A stretch of 64,000 bases of DNA from Halorarius litoreus (GCF_024362405.1 NZ_CP101454.1:1178001-1242000); one strand, 5' to 3'; shown: positions 1 to 7,995, counted from the first letter of the stretch. Notes: generated by a model not told the origin, from the sequence alone. Numbers and translations: made by a program.

Positions 1-306
1 CCCTTCCAGGACCGTGGGCTCACTCCGCGTGAGGGAGCCCGGCTGCAAACCTTCCCAGACTCCTACCGATTCGATGGAACCCTCGGAGCTGTTCGGAAGC
101 AGATCGGCAACGCGGTTCCACCCTATCTCGCAGAGGCATTCGGCTACTATCTGCTCCAAACGGTCTACGACCGTGAGCTGACGAGCGAGCAAAAGGACCG
201 TATCTACACGCTCCGGTGTGGATCACTCACCCCAGAAGAGTTCGAGCAGCAGCGAGCCGAGATAGGGGGCCACGCACAACAGGCCACTCTCGATATGGCG
301 GACTAA
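1..306 (+). CDS. C5 cytosine DNA methyltransferase, C-terminal part (5' end outside window)
   Basis: The frame is open from the first base and ends with TAA at 304-306, giving the last 101 residues of a protein that starts outside the window. The visible part carries the end of a DNA (cytosine-5) methyltransferase: a [15 protein letters not shown] segment followed by QIGNAVPP, the conserved motif X that closes the methylase fold and helps bind S-adenosylmethionine. Downstream is a short charged tail. It modifies DNA; the recognition sequence cannot be inferred from this piece. It converges on the recombinase gene at 316-912 and is probably cargo of the same mobile region, either as an orphan methylase or as part of a restriction system to the left. 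Confidence 0.9.
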   Translation, partial: PFQDRGLTPREGARLQTFPDSYRFDGTLGAVRKQIGNAVPPYLAEAFGYYLLQTVYDRELTSEQKDRIYTLRCGSLTPEEFEQQRAEIGGHAQQATLDMAD

Positions 307-315
307 TACCGCGGA

Positions 316-912
316 TCAGACGCGCATCGCCTTCCCGATTCGTCCCTCCGTAGGCTCTGCGAGATACGGCTCGATAGCCGAGTAGTCACTCCAACCCCCG
401 ATCGCCATCATCGTTCGCACGTCGACCTGCCGCTCGACGAGATGGTACGTCGCCCACGAGCGCCGCAGGTCGTGGCTCGACACGGACTGCCACCGCTCTG
501 GGCGTGTGGCCGTCTCAGCGACTTCTGCCGCCGCTTCCTTCACCCACCGCCGCACGCTCGACTTCGAGGCCTGAACCCACTGGTCACCAGTCTCGCGTCC
601 ACGTTCGCGTGAGAACCGTCGGACGTTCGCCTCGACGTCCTCCGGCATCCAGGCGTCGCGGATCCTCGGCTCGCCACCTCGGGTGTTCTTCCCCCGAACC
701 TCGACGAACCAGCACTCACCTTTCTCGCTCCAGTGCAACTCGGCATCGCCGGGGTAGTTCACCTCGTCGGCGCGGAACCCACACCGCCCCATCAATTGCA
801 CGGCGATCTCTCGCTGCCAGTCAGCGCAAGCAGCTGCCTCTTCGAGTTGCTTCAGTTCGTCACGGTCCAGCCAGCACTTCGTCACACCGCCCGAGTCGTC
901 GACGCGAACCAT
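316..912 (-). CDS. Short tyrosine recombinase / integrase
   Basis: This 198-residue protein has the catalytic layout of tyrosine recombinases. I assign Arg47 in GFRADEV, a likely beta-hairpin Lys75, His147 and Arg150 in SHDLRRSWA, Trp174 in GGWSD, and the nucleophile Tyr183 in EPYL. It is well under the usual 300-400 residues because the N-terminal SAM-like DNA-binding domain is missing or very small, so it is nearly a bare catalytic domain. Such short integrases occur in haloarchaeal viruses and integrated elements. It lies at the left side of the accessory region, opposite tRNA-Tyr at the right side. It is the best candidate for the enzyme that inserted this DNA, although nothing proves it acts on that tRNA. 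Confidence 0.87.
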   Translation of the reverse strand: MVRVDDSGGVTKCWLDRDELKQLEEAAACADWQREIAVQLMGRCGFRADEVNYPGDAELHWSEKGECWFVEVRGKNTRGGEPRIRDAWMPEDVEANVRRFSRERGRETGDQWVQASKSSVRRWVKEAAAEVAETATRPERWQSVSSHDLRRSWATYHLVERQVDVRTMMAIGGWSDYSAIEPYLAEPTEGRIGKAMRV

Positions 913-1154
913 ACACGGGTTTGCAGGGCAACCCGTCTAGTTCTTTCGCTCGTCGTGGTCGGTTCGAGCGGAAGCTGGGGGGTATTCGGGCAGTAGTAGA
1001 CGAGTTATGGAAAAAGTCGGCCACGTCCTTCTACAACTCGTCTACCTTCTTCTCCCAGTCACGAATTCTGAAATGGTGCCTATCGTCGGCCGACGGTCCG
1101 GCAGAGCCTCGATAGGAGGGGACCTGTTATTTGTTCATATTACCGAAGGCCTGA

Positions 1155-2081
1155 TTACGTGGCAAGCGAGGTCCCTGGGGTTACAGCTGGCAGTTTGAGT
1201 GTGACTGCTGTGCCGCCATCGTTCTGGTTCACAACATCGATGCTACCGTTCGAATACTGGACTGTGAGATGTACGAGCCACAGCCCAATGCCCTGTGAGT
1301 GTTCAGTGGGGGTCTCTGAGTTGCGAACGAGAACGCGTTGCTCCAGCGGTGGGATCCCCGGCCCATTATCCTCCAGGGTACAGATAACTGTGCTTCCTTG
1401 TTGCCGAATCGAGATCCACACCTGCGGATTGCTGCTTGCGTTGTGCTCGATGGCGTTGTCGATGAGTTCTTCGAGAACGTCCCCGATGTGGTAGTGCGCT
1501 CTGATGAGTGCCTCCTCTGGAGCGTCGAGCGTGATCGTCGCCTCAGGATGCACCGAGCCAGCATTCGTGACCTTCGCGTTGGCGATATCGGCGAGGTCCG
1601 TAATCAGGAGATCGTCGTCGGTTGGGTTGGTGAAATCGCGGAGATACCGGCTTTTTCGACTGAGTTCCATTAATCGCTCGTTCTGCTGTCGAATCGTCTC
1701 CAGACAGGAATCATTGTTACCGTTCTCTGCTTCCGCGAGCAGCTGAACGTTCCCGGCGATGATATTGCACGTGTTCCGGAGATTGTGGCGTAGAATCCGA
1801 TGGAGGAGCCCGGCCTGTTGGAGCGCTAACTTGAGGCGGCGGTTCCGTTCAGTCAGCCGGTGCAGGGAGAAGTACACCAACCCGAAGATGACGGTCGAGG
1901 AGAGAACGATGAACCCGATGCCTTTGTATGTTTGCAGCTGGGTGATTTGTTCCGAAGTGGTGGCAATTCCTTGCACGAGCGCATCGGAATAGAGGATCCA
2001 TAGCGAACTCCCGATCGCATACACGCTCCCGATTAGGAACGCCGATTTGGTTGGTGAGTCTTCACTCCAGAACTTCATCAT
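1155..2081 (-). CDS. Membrane sensor histidine kinase
   Basis: A 308-residue protein with two predicted membrane helices (about residues 15-34 and 53-73) joined by a short loop, then a dimerisation/phosphoacceptor helix with the haloarchaeal H-box RILRHNLRN (His99), and a GHKL ATPase domain. The ATPase domain shows the N-box ELIDNAIEHN (Asn209), G1 DNGPGIP (238-244) and G2 GIGLWLV (264-270). It should autophosphorylate on His99 and pass the phosphate to a response regulator, but none is encoded nearby. There is no PAS or HAMP domain, so the short loop or the membrane itself is the likely sensor. The surrounding 1.1-2.5 kb is visibly poorer in GC than the chromosome, which suggests transferred DNA. 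Confidence 0.9.
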   Translation of the reverse strand: MMKFWSEDSPTKSAFLIGSVYAIGSSLWILYSDALVQGIATTSEQITQLQTYKGIGFIVLSSTVIFGLVYFSLHRLTERNRRLKLALQQAGLLHRILRHNLRNTCNIIAGNVQLLAEAENGNNDSCLETIRQQNERLMELSRKSRYLRDFTNPTDDDLLITDLADIANAKVTNAGSVHPEATITLDAPEEALIRAHYHIGDVLEELIDNAIEHNASSNPQVWISIRQQGSTVICTLEDNGPGIPPLEQRVLVRNSETPTEHSQGIGLWLVHLTVQYSNGSIDVVNQNDGGTAVTLKLPAVTPGTSLAT

Positions 2082-2324
2082 GCTCGTATGTCACGCCAGT
2101 AGTATTTAATTGCTGACGGGCACGTCGAAAAACTGAATAGCGGAATCTCCTGAGTTCTGTGCTAACTATCGTACTCGCCTGAGGTGTGTCTGGCTCGATC
2201 AGATATCCTTCTCCAGAGCGTATCTGCTACTTGGGTTATCGTATTTATCCCCGTAATAATCCTATAGGTAAAACAATCAATTTTATTAGTCTGTTCTACT
2301 GGTCGGTTGTATGGGGCAGGCCGT

Positions 2325-2492
2325 ATGAGCGAGGATGCGCGTAGTACAACGGATACGGAGCCGACGACGAACGAGCAGCAGATTCTCATGGAATGCGAGT
2401 GTGGCAAAGAGCTTTCGACTACTGAGAACGACTCGCGATTGAGCTGCGAGTGCGGCGTGGTCTATATGATAACCGTTACTCAACTCCGCTGA
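2325..2492 (+). CDS. Small zinc-ribbon-like protein
   Basis: A 55-residue protein. The ATG at 2325 is preferred over an in-frame TTG at 2307 because an AT-rich TATA-like stretch (TTTTATT, about 2280-2287) lies 38-45 bases upstream of it. Residues after about 22 contain two CxC pairs, ECECGKEL and LSCECGVVY, spaced as a small zinc ribbon. Many haloarchaeal genomes carry tiny Cx1-2C proteins of unknown role. It lies between the histidine kinase and the provirus block. I cannot assign a function beyond probable zinc binding. Confidence 0.6.
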   Translation: MSEDARSTTDTEPTTNEQQILMECECGKELSTTENDSRLSCECGVVYMITVTQLR

Positions 2493-2541
2493 CCGACGAG
2501 ACGTGAAAATCCGTAATAGACACTCGCCAACAATCTAAGAG

Positions 2542-2634
2542 TTACCACGTCGACGGCCGAAGCCGCTTCGCAAAGCTGTCGCCTCGGAGAACGAGGGCGC
2601 AGTCGATGACACCCACCTCGGCACCGGCGCTCAT
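2542..2634 (-). CDS. 30-residue protein, last gene of the provirus operon
   Basis: A 30-codon gene starting at ATG 2634, which overlaps the TGA of the preceding gene as ATGA, and ending with TAA at 2542. The peptide is MSAGAEVGVIDCALVLRGDS followed by a basic tail. It has a short hydrophobic centre and no known domain. The only support is its translational coupling in a row of genes that all use the same overlap and the good stop position before an intergenic gap, so it could be chance. No function can be assigned. Confidence 0.4.
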   Translation of the reverse strand: MSAGAEVGVIDCALVLRGDSFAKRLRPSTW

Positions 2635-2768
2635 CAGGGAGCCTCTCGCTGCTCGCGAACGCCGAGCTTCTTGCGCGCCACCTGGAGCCCGAGGTTCGCG
2701 ATGGCCGACCCAGGGAGCACCGCGAGCAGGACGACCGCGAGGACCTCCTCGACGCCGTAGCACGTCAT
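2634..2768 (-). CDS. 44-residue single-span membrane protein
   Basis: This gene starts at ATG 2768, overlapping the TGA of the 80-residue gene upstream as ATGA, and ends with TGA at 2634-2636, which in turn overlaps the next start. The protein has an acidic N-terminus, one hydrophobic helix (about residues 8-27, EVLAVVLLAVLPGSAIANLG) and a basic C-terminal tail. Small one-span proteins like this sit in the inner membrane of SH1-type virions. The assignment to the virion is inference from position. The double overlap and the membrane helix make it more credible than a chance frame. Confidence 0.6.
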   Translation of the reverse strand: MTCYGVEEVLAVVLLAVLPGSAIANLGLQVARKKLGVREQREAP

Positions 2769-3004
2769 CGCTGCCCTCCGTCCTTCGGCACCGTCCGAAG
2801 GGCCTCGACGAGCGCGAACAGCGCCAGCGCCGACGCCACCGGGATGAGCAGCGCCTCGACGTTCGCCTCGCCGAACTCGTTGATCGCGACCGTCACGCTC
2901 CCGCCGTTCGCGTACGCGGCCATGAACACGGCGCCGAATAGCGCGATGAACGCGCAGGCGCAGAACACGCCGGCGATGACTGCCGCCGTCCGGAGTCTAC
3001 TCAT
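2765..3004 (-). CDS. Small two-span membrane protein of the provirus
   Basis: A 79-residue protein with two hydrophobic segments (about residues 6-31 and 50-68) separated by a short polar loop, ending in a basic tail. The ATG at 3004 is used; an in-frame GTG at 3007 would add one residue. It overlaps the gene before it by 8 bases and the gene after it by the ATGA arrangement. It is probably a structural or assembly protein of the virion membrane, but no family is recognised. Confidence 0.7.
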   Translation of the reverse strand: MSRLRTAAVIAGVFCACAFIALFGAVFMAAYANGGSVTVAINEFGEANVEALLIPVASALALFALVEALRTVPKDGGQR

Positions 3005-3263
3005 CACGCCCTCCGTCAGTCCGTGTCGCCAGCGCTCGAGCGTTGGCTCGCGACCGCCGCTCGTTCTCCCGTGCTCGGTCGTCGACCACCTGGACCGCGC
3101 CGATGAGTCCGTCGTCGCTGTCGACGACGTCCTCGCCGGTGAGCAGCCGGTGGTTCCGGAGCGTCATCGCGAACGCGCCGCAGGCGGCGCTCGACCCGGC
3201 CACGATGACCGCGACCAGGAGCCCAGCCACGAGCGGGTGCGCGAGCAGCTCCAGCAGGCTCAT
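2997..3263 (-). CDS. Small membrane protein with one N-terminal helix
   Basis: An 88-residue protein with a hydrophobic helix near the N-terminus (about residues 5-33, LLAHPLVAGLLVAVIVAG then small residues) and a charged C-terminal half rich in Asp, Arg and Glu. Start ATG 3263 overlaps the TGA of the 140-residue gene upstream as ATGA. It belongs to the late, membrane-protein part of the provirus operon. No homologous family is recognised. Confidence 0.72.
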   Translation of the reverse strand: MSLLELLAHPLVAGLLVAVIVAGSSAACGAFAMTLRNHRLLTGEDVVDSDDGLIGAVQVVDDRARENERRSRANARALATRTDGGRDE

Positions 3264-3682
3264 GCGCCAGAGCCACCTCCGACCGAGACGCTCCCCTCAG
3301 TCGCCGAGGCGAACGCCAGCAGCACCAGCAGGACGACCACCGCCTCCTGATTGTTCAGTACCCAGCGAAGCCACGCCGGCGTGTAGTCCTCCGGGGCCGG
3401 CACGTCTGGAGTGTGGTCGTTCCAGTAGTCCTCGATGCCGTCCGCTGCTTCGTCAGTCGCGCCGCCACCCTGCTGGTTGTCGAACTGCCCCGACCACGCG
3501 CTCCCATACTGCCAGCCCGTCCCAGGGTCCGGTGGCGTCCCGCCCCACGTTGAGGCGCCGGTCCAGAAGCCGAGACTGGCCGCGTCCCACGCATCGAAGC
3601 CGTCGCCGGCCCATGCGTCCGTCAGGTCGCTCTCCGGCTCATCTCGCCCGCTGCCGCCGCCGTCACCGATAGTGTTCGCCAT
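3260..3682 (-). CDS. Acidic Gly/Trp-rich protein with C-terminal membrane helix
   Basis: A 140-residue protein whose first 90 residues are rich in Gly, Asp and Trp (repeated W-T-G and D-A-W pieces), followed by a basic-aromatic patch and one strong membrane helix (about residues 110-126, EAVVVLLVLLAFAS). This is a tail-anchored topology with the soluble part most likely facing the capsid. It is in a run of coupled genes after the Kelch-like protein. SH1-type viruses carry several such virion membrane proteins (VP9, VP10, VP12 in SH1), but I cannot match it to one of them. Confidence 0.72.
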   Translation of the reverse strand: MANTIGDGGGSGRDEPESDLTDAWAGDGFDAWDAASLGFWTGASTWGGTPPDPGTGWQYGSAWSGQFDNQQGGGATDEAADGIEDYWNDHTPDVPAPEDYTPAWLRWVLNNQEAVVVLLVLLAFASATEGSVSVGGGSGA

Positions 3683-3685
3683 CGG

Positions 3686-4177
3686 CTACCACCCCGGGTC
3701 TTGGTTCGCGTAGCGGTCGAACGCGCTTTTCAGGTCGCCCGACAGCTCCGAGTCGGCAGCGCGCTCGGTCAGGTCGTCGTTCTCCTGCTCCGGCGCGTCA
3801 CCCCAGTTCTGCGAGTCGCCAGCATCCGCGATGACGCCATCCTCCGGCGCCGTGCTCCCGTCCTGCACGTCCGGCGCGTACTGCGTCGGGTCCACCGGCT
3901 CGTTCCCGACCGTCTCCAGCGCGTCGTTCGCCTCCTCGAACGAAGCGTTTCGGTCGTCGCCCGGCTCGTCGTCCGTGCTCCCCGTCTCCGGGTCGTCGTA
4001 CACGATGCCGTCCACGAGCCCGATTTCGCCGTCCTCCGTGATGGCGTCGAACCCGAACGGGTTGCCTCCGTCGTCGTCGTTGCCGCTCTGTCCACCAGTC
4101 GATGCGGCCGAGCCGCCGCGCGTCAGCAGGTAGAGCCCGCCGAGCGCCGCGCCAGCCGCGAATGTCTTGCGTTCCAT
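3686..4177 (-). CDS. N-terminally anchored, highly acidic protein
   Basis: A 163-residue protein from ATG 4177, 7 bases after the stop of the Kelch-like gene. It begins MERKTFAAGAALGGLYLL, a positively charged start and a short membrane helix (residues 4-20). The remainder is strikingly acidic and low in hydrophobics (runs of Asp, Glu, Asn, Gly). The composition suggests an extended surface or linker segment in high salt. It precedes the tail-anchored gene at 3260-3682, so the two form a pair with opposite anchoring. Role unknown; probably virion-associated. Confidence 0.7.
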   Translation of the reverse strand: MERKTFAAGAALGGLYLLTRGGSAASTGGQSGNDDDGGNPFGFDAITEDGEIGLVDGIVYDDPETGSTDDEPGDDRNASFEEANDALETVGNEPVDPTQYAPDVQDGSTAPEDGVIADAGDSQNWGDAPEQENDDLTERAADSELSGDLKSAFDRYANQDPGW

Positions 4178-4184
4178 GAGTCTG

Positions 4185-5144
4185 TTAGGGTTCCGGGCCG
4201 ATTTGGACCGAGTAGAGCGCCCTCGGGGCGATGCCCCCACCGGCTACCCACGCCCGGTTTCTCGTGTCGTCGTAGCTGATTGACATAGCGCCTTTCTCCG
4301 GGCCGTTCCCGAGTAACACGCCCACCGTCGTCCCGTTTCCAGACGAACGGTCGTACAGTCGAACGGCGCCGGCGTGCTGGTCGTTGTCGCCTGCGTCTCC
4401 GCCGGCCAGCATCATCAGCGAGCCGTTCGAGCACGCAGTCACGTCGAAGGACATGGACCCCCACGGCAGAGTGCCGATGCCGTCGTTCCAAATGTCTGAA
4501 CCGGGGTCGTACACGTCCGTAACTCCGTCCGGAAATCGGGGAACGTCGAGCTTACCGTTTTCAGCAATTAACTCGCCCGAGCCCCACAGGCGGCCGGGCT
4601 TCCCCGAAACCGGGTGCGCCGACTTGGTGGTCCAACTGTCGCCGGAAGGGTCATACTCAAAGGTCTGGTCGTTGCTCGACCCGCCACCCATGACGTAGAG
4701 TTTGCCGGACACCCACCCGCAGAACGCGGCGTTGATTCTGCCCGGCGCGGTAGCCAGCGAAGTGAGCGTTTCCGTCGACGGGTCGATGCGGTACAGCGAG
4801 GAGGTGTGTGCGTACCCTCCCAGAACGTAGATGGAACCGTTGTGCGCCGTCATGTTCGCCCCGTCCATGTCGTCGCCCGCGATGGTGTTGAACGGCCCAA
4901 GTATCGTCTCCGTCCGCGTCGACTGGTCCCACTCGATTAGTTCCCCCGTATTCGACCGCTCGGAGGGAGTCGCGGCGAACGACGAGAGCAGGTACACCTT
5001 CCCGTCGAGCACGCACATCGGCGGATTCCCCGACCCGAACGTGAGGGTCGTGGCCTTCTCGATGCTGCCGTTTCGCTGCCCCGGGTCGCCGGGCTTCCGG
5101 TGGTCGGGTACGTCGGCCTGCTGACTGCCGAGTCGTCGGACCAT
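4185..5144 (-). CDS. Kelch-like beta-propeller protein, candidate virion spike
   Basis: A 319-residue protein from ATG 5144, one base after the stop of the upstream gene. It contains at least five Kelch-type blades: repeats of GxxYVLGG or LYVMGGG followed about 25 residues later by W or Y-D-P-x(3)-W (for example [12 protein letters not shown] and [10 protein letters not shown]). No signal peptide is present. Kelch propellers mostly bind proteins or sugars. In this position, after the capsid genes of an SH1-type provirus, the simplest reading is a host-attachment spike or vertex protein that takes the place of VP3/VP6 of SH1. The fold is seen in the sequence; the spike role is inference. Confidence 0.72.
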
Positions 5145-5145
5145 C

Positions 5146-5655
5146 TCAGCCCCACACCTCCACCTTCGCCGTGACTTGGGACGACGCATCCTCCTCCACG
5201 CGCATCCAGATGTTGCCCGTCTCGACCGGCGTGCCCGTGATGGGGAAATCCTCCTTCTCGTAGTAGATGACCTCGCTCGGTTCTTCGAGCCCGTCCGGGT
5301 CCTCCGGCTGCTCGCGAGTGTACCCCACGAGCACCCGTTCGCCGTCCGCGAGGTCGCCCACGTCGGGGATGCGGATGTCCACCTCCTTGCTCACGAACCC
5401 GGGTTGGTAGTGCTGCCAGCCCTCGTTGGGCCGCAGAATGTCGATACACTCGGCGTAGACGCCGCCCACCTCGTCCGGGTTGCGGCCGTCCTGGCCGACC
5501 GTCGGGTTGGTCCCCTCGCGGTTCGCCTGCTGCTCGATGACGAGCGCCGCGAGCAGCGCGTCCGTCTCGTTGTGGAACAGCCCCGAGTAGAGCCCCGGAT
5601 ACTGCCCGAGCACGTCGTCCACGCGCTCGCTGGTGCCCACGTCGTTCAGGTTCAC
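5146..5655 (-). CDS. Provirus structural protein of unknown function (169 aa)
   Basis: The start chosen is GTG 5655, which overlaps the TGA of the upstream membrane protein (GTGA). The frame is open further upstream, but that part only shadows the upstream gene in another frame. The protein is 169 residues, mixed and acidic. It includes long segments that look like beta strands ([40 protein letters not shown]) and a ligand-sized central domain. It lies directly before the Kelch-like gene, so it may be a vertex or spike-base protein. No family is recognised. Confidence 0.68.
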
Positions 5656-5942
5656 CGGAACCACCCCGCGGTTTCGAGCGCCAGCGTGACGAGCAGCAGC
5701 CCGAGCACCACGTCCTCGTAGGTCAGCACGAGGCTGTGGCCGTCCGCGCTCTCGATGACGATGCGTGGTGAGCCGGTCGGCGCCGCCGATCCAGACACAT
5801 CCCCGGGGGGGTGCGTACTCGAGGCGCCGCCGGTCGCGTCGGTCGTGGTCGGGAGCCACGGGTCGGCGTGAGCCACCGGCTGCCCGGTGGTCGTGACCGC
5901 CGAAGAAGTGGCGCCCGACTGTTGGATAGTCGGGACTATCAT
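5652..5942 (-). CDS. Provirus membrane protein with C-terminal helix
   Basis: A 96-residue protein. The first 65 residues are rich in Thr, Ser, Gly and Pro and probably unstructured. One membrane helix follows (about residues 75-92, EDVVLGLLLVTLALETAG), with only WFR after it. Start ATG 5942 is one base after the stop of the VP4-like gene. This tail-anchored layout between capsid genes and vertex genes fits the virion membrane proteins that tether capsid and membrane in SH1-type viruses, which is inference from position. Confidence 0.7.
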   Translation of the reverse strand: MIVPTIQQSGATSSAVTTTGQPVAHADPWLPTTTDATGGASSTHPPGDVSGSAAPTGSPRIVIESADGHSLVLTYEDVVLGLLLVTLALETAGWFR

Positions 5943-5943
5943 G

Positions 5944-6684
5944 CTACCCCTCGATGCCGATGGCCGACCGCTTCACCGCGTCCTCCAGTCCCGGCACGCC
6001 CTGCTCGTACTGGACGATGGGGAGCGAGACGACCGCGTTCGTCGCTACGTCGCCGTTCGTGGTGCCGAGGTTGTCGTCGTCCCACCGAACCGGCGCCGGC
6101 GCGTCGACGTAGACGTTCAGCCGCCAGTTCGCCGGCACGACGCCCTCCAGGGCGTCCGTGAACTCGAACGTGACCGGCTCCTTGTTCTGGTCCCGGTCGG
6201 CGAGCGCCGACGTGGTGTCCTGCGTCAGCGTCTCGCTGATGCTCGCCTGCGCCTTCGGCGCCACCTTCTCGATGGTGACGGAGCCGGGGTCGCGGGCGAC
6301 GTAGAAGGCGTGAAGCACCTCGTTGTTGCCGCCGTCGTCGTAGTCGAACGAGTTGCCCGCGTAGTCGATGCTGTCCGGCTGCACGCGGCTCCCGTCCGCG
6401 TAGAGAACGAGGTTCTGCGTGTTTTTCGTCTCCACGAGGTTGTACGAGAGGTTGTGCGTCTCCACGTTGTCCGTCCCGTCGGCCGTGAACTCCTCGGCGG
6501 TGACGAACGAGATGCGCGCCGCGGCGTCCTCGCGGACCTCGAACGGCACACCGCGGGCCTGGTAGGAGGCCACCATCGTCCGCTCGTTGGCCGTCCCGTC
6601 GGTGAGCGAGAACTGGCCTTTGCCGAGCGTCTGCCGCTTCCCGGGCGTGTTGTTGAGCGCCCGGACTGCTGCGTTACCCTGCAT
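5944..6684 (-). CDS. Probable major capsid protein, VP4-like
   Basis: A 246-residue soluble protein without signal or membrane helix, rich in predicted beta strands (for example NLVLYADG, VTFEFTDALEG, WRLNVYVDAPAPV, AVVSLPIVQYE). In SH1, PH1 and HHIV-2 two single-jelly-roll capsid proteins are encoded side by side, VP7 (about 185 residues) then VP4 (about 230). This gene and the 160-residue gene just before it match in order, size, spacing (3 bases) and location downstream of the packaging ATPase. The capsid call therefore rests on context plus a beta-rich composition; I cannot demonstrate sequence identity to VP4. Confidence 0.72.
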   Translation of the reverse strand: MQGNAAVRALNNTPGKRQTLGKGQFSLTDGTANERTMVASYQARGVPFEVREDAAARISFVTAEEFTADGTDNVETHNLSYNLVETKNTQNLVLYADGSRVQPDSIDYAGNSFDYDDGGNNEVLHAFYVARDPGSVTIEKVAPKAQASISETLTQDTTSALADRDQNKEPVTFEFTDALEGVVPANWRLNVYVDAPAPVRWDDDNLGTTNGDVATNAVVSLPIVQYEQGVPGLEDAVKRSAIGIEG

Positions 6685-6687
6685 GGG

Positions 6688-7170
6688 TTACTCCTCGTGG
6701 GGGACCGTCCGGGTGGCCTTGCCGTCCATGTAGAACTCGGAGTTCGCCCAGTCGACCTGTGCCGACGACGTGACGATGACCGAGAGCACGTCGAAGTACC
6801 GGACGTTGATGACTGCGCCCTCCAGTTCGACCTTCACGGCGTCGACGTTCTCCTCGTTCCGCTGGTCGCCGAGCGCGATGGCGTTCCACGGCGCGATGTT
6901 CTCCAGTTTCTCGGACACCGCGAGGGTCTTGGAGCGACTCGGCACGTCCACCTCCAGAATCACCTCGGTGTCGTTCGGCAGCGGGTTGTCCCCGGAGTCG
7001 CGAAGGTCCATGTAGATGGGAACACCCTCCTCGTCGCCCTTCGCGACCTTGTTCTTGATCTGGAGCCGGGTGCCGTCCTCCGGCTGGTAGTCGAGGACGG
7101 TGGTCGGCTGGCCGGTGACGTTCTGCTGCTGAGTCGCGTACTCAGACAGGTGGGTGACTTCGCCCGCCAT
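6688..7170 (-). CDS. Probable major capsid protein, VP7-like
   Basis: A 160-residue soluble, beta-rich protein (TTVLDYQPEDGTRLQIKN, EVILEVDVPS, VKVELEGAVINVRYFDVLSVIV). It starts at ATG 7170, which overlaps the TGA of the gene before it as ATGA. It is the smaller of two neighbouring candidate single-jelly-roll proteins; the larger follows after 3 bases. This small-then-large pair is the signature of the vertical single-jelly-roll virus group. It is somewhat shorter than SH1 VP7, so loops may be reduced. Assigned by synteny with moderate certainty. Confidence 0.72.
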   Translation of the reverse strand: MAGEVTHLSEYATQQQNVTGQPTTVLDYQPEDGTRLQIKNKVAKGDEEGVPIYMDLRDSGDNPLPNDTEVILEVDVPSRSKTLAVSEKLENIAPWNAIALGDQRNEENVDAVKVELEGAVINVRYFDVLSVIVTSSAQVDWANSEFYMDGKATRTVPHEE

Positions 7171-7466
7171 CAGTTACCTCCCGCCGCGTTCTGGAGGCGC
7201 TGGCGGACCTGGAAGCGGTGGGCGAGCTGGTCGATGGTGTAGACCATCCCCCCGATCTGGATGGCTCGCTTGGAGCCACCGGCCCACATCTCTGCGCCGA
7301 CGATATGCGCGGCGCCGTACAGTTCGTTCGGGATGTCCATGCCGACCATCGACTCGACTGTTGGTCCGTACAGGCTCGGGGCCGCGTAGGATGCAAGCAC
7401 GATCCCCGCGTCCATCGCGAGTCCCGTGTCTGCGAGCGGTTCGAAGTTCTCTGTAATCGAATCCAT
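7170..7466 (-). CDS. Small provirus protein upstream of the capsid genes
   Basis: A 98-residue protein with two moderately hydrophobic, alanine- and glycine-rich stretches (about residues 15-33 and 52-76) and a basic, glutamine-rich C-terminus. It ends in an ATGA overlap with the VP7-like gene, so the two are translationally coupled. In SH1-type genomes one or two small unknown genes also lie between the ATPase and VP7. It may be a weakly membrane-associated assembly factor. No family is recognised. Confidence 0.68.
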   Translation of the reverse strand: MDSITENFEPLADTGLAMDAGIVLASYAAPSLYGPTVESMVGMDIPNELYGAAHIVGAEMWAGGSKRAIQIGGMVYTIDQLAHRFQVRQRLQNAAGGN

Positions 7467-7676
7467 CTGCGTGTGCCACGTAGCAGGTCGCTATCCATCA
7501 AGCAGCAACGAAGAACCGAAGCACGTCGCTGTGGATGTCTGCGAAGATCTGTGTCCCACTATCGTCGGCAGGACGCGAATCCTCAGAGTCGACGTGGTCG
7601 ATACAGAGAGGATAGTGCTCATGAACTCGCCTGAATCCTCGTTTAGTTGGCAATAATCATTTTGTGTAGTGATGAA

Positions 7677-7931
7677 ATGGTTACAGGCAAGATGGGCAGC
7701 GTCTCAGGAGCCGTGATTTCGGCGGTCGCACGAAAAAAGGGCGTTACAGAGCAGTCGCTTACACTCCCACTGCACGAGGCCATAGACCCCGATGCTTTGG
7801 ACGCACTGTTTGACACCGAGACCAGCAATCGCGACTCGTTCCCAACCGTGAAGTTCCGGTACAACGGGTACAACGTGGTCGTCAACGCACCCGAGGATGT
7901 CGAGGTGCAAGAGTCGACGAACGACCAATGA
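7677..7931 (+). CDS. HalOD1 output-domain protein, inserted in the provirus
   Basis: An 84-residue protein consisting of one HalOD1 domain, a haloarchaeal family whose proteins share the pattern AVA..GV....L..PL.EAIDPDALDALF...........V.F.Y.GY.VVV. The start ATG 7677 is chosen because a TATA-like AATAATC (7652-7658) lies about 22 bases upstream, so the transcript would be leaderless. It is the only plus-strand gene amid the minus-strand structural genes and interrupts the stretch between the ATPase and the capsid genes. The role of the domain is not established; it has been proposed to act as an output or regulatory module. Paralogs are at 12511-12756 and 37615-37896. Confidence 0.8.
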   Translation: MVTGKMGSVSGAVISAVARKKGVTEQSLTLPLHEAIDPDALDALFDTETSNRDSFPTVKFRYNGYNVVVNAPEDVEVQESTNDQ

Positions 7932-7995
7932 CCACAATGCCTCACGCATCTAGCAGAAGCGAGAATCGTTGACAGAGTCGTGGACTAGACGGCGC

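Noticed and set aside
913..1154. Left attachment site between integrase and histidine kinase
   Set aside because: No word of the tRNA-Tyr 3' end was found here or elsewhere to the left of the provirus.
5656..5859. Upstream extension of the 169-residue gene to ATG 5859
   Set aside because: This part only shadows the membrane-protein gene in another frame; the GTG overlapping that gene's stop is the better start.
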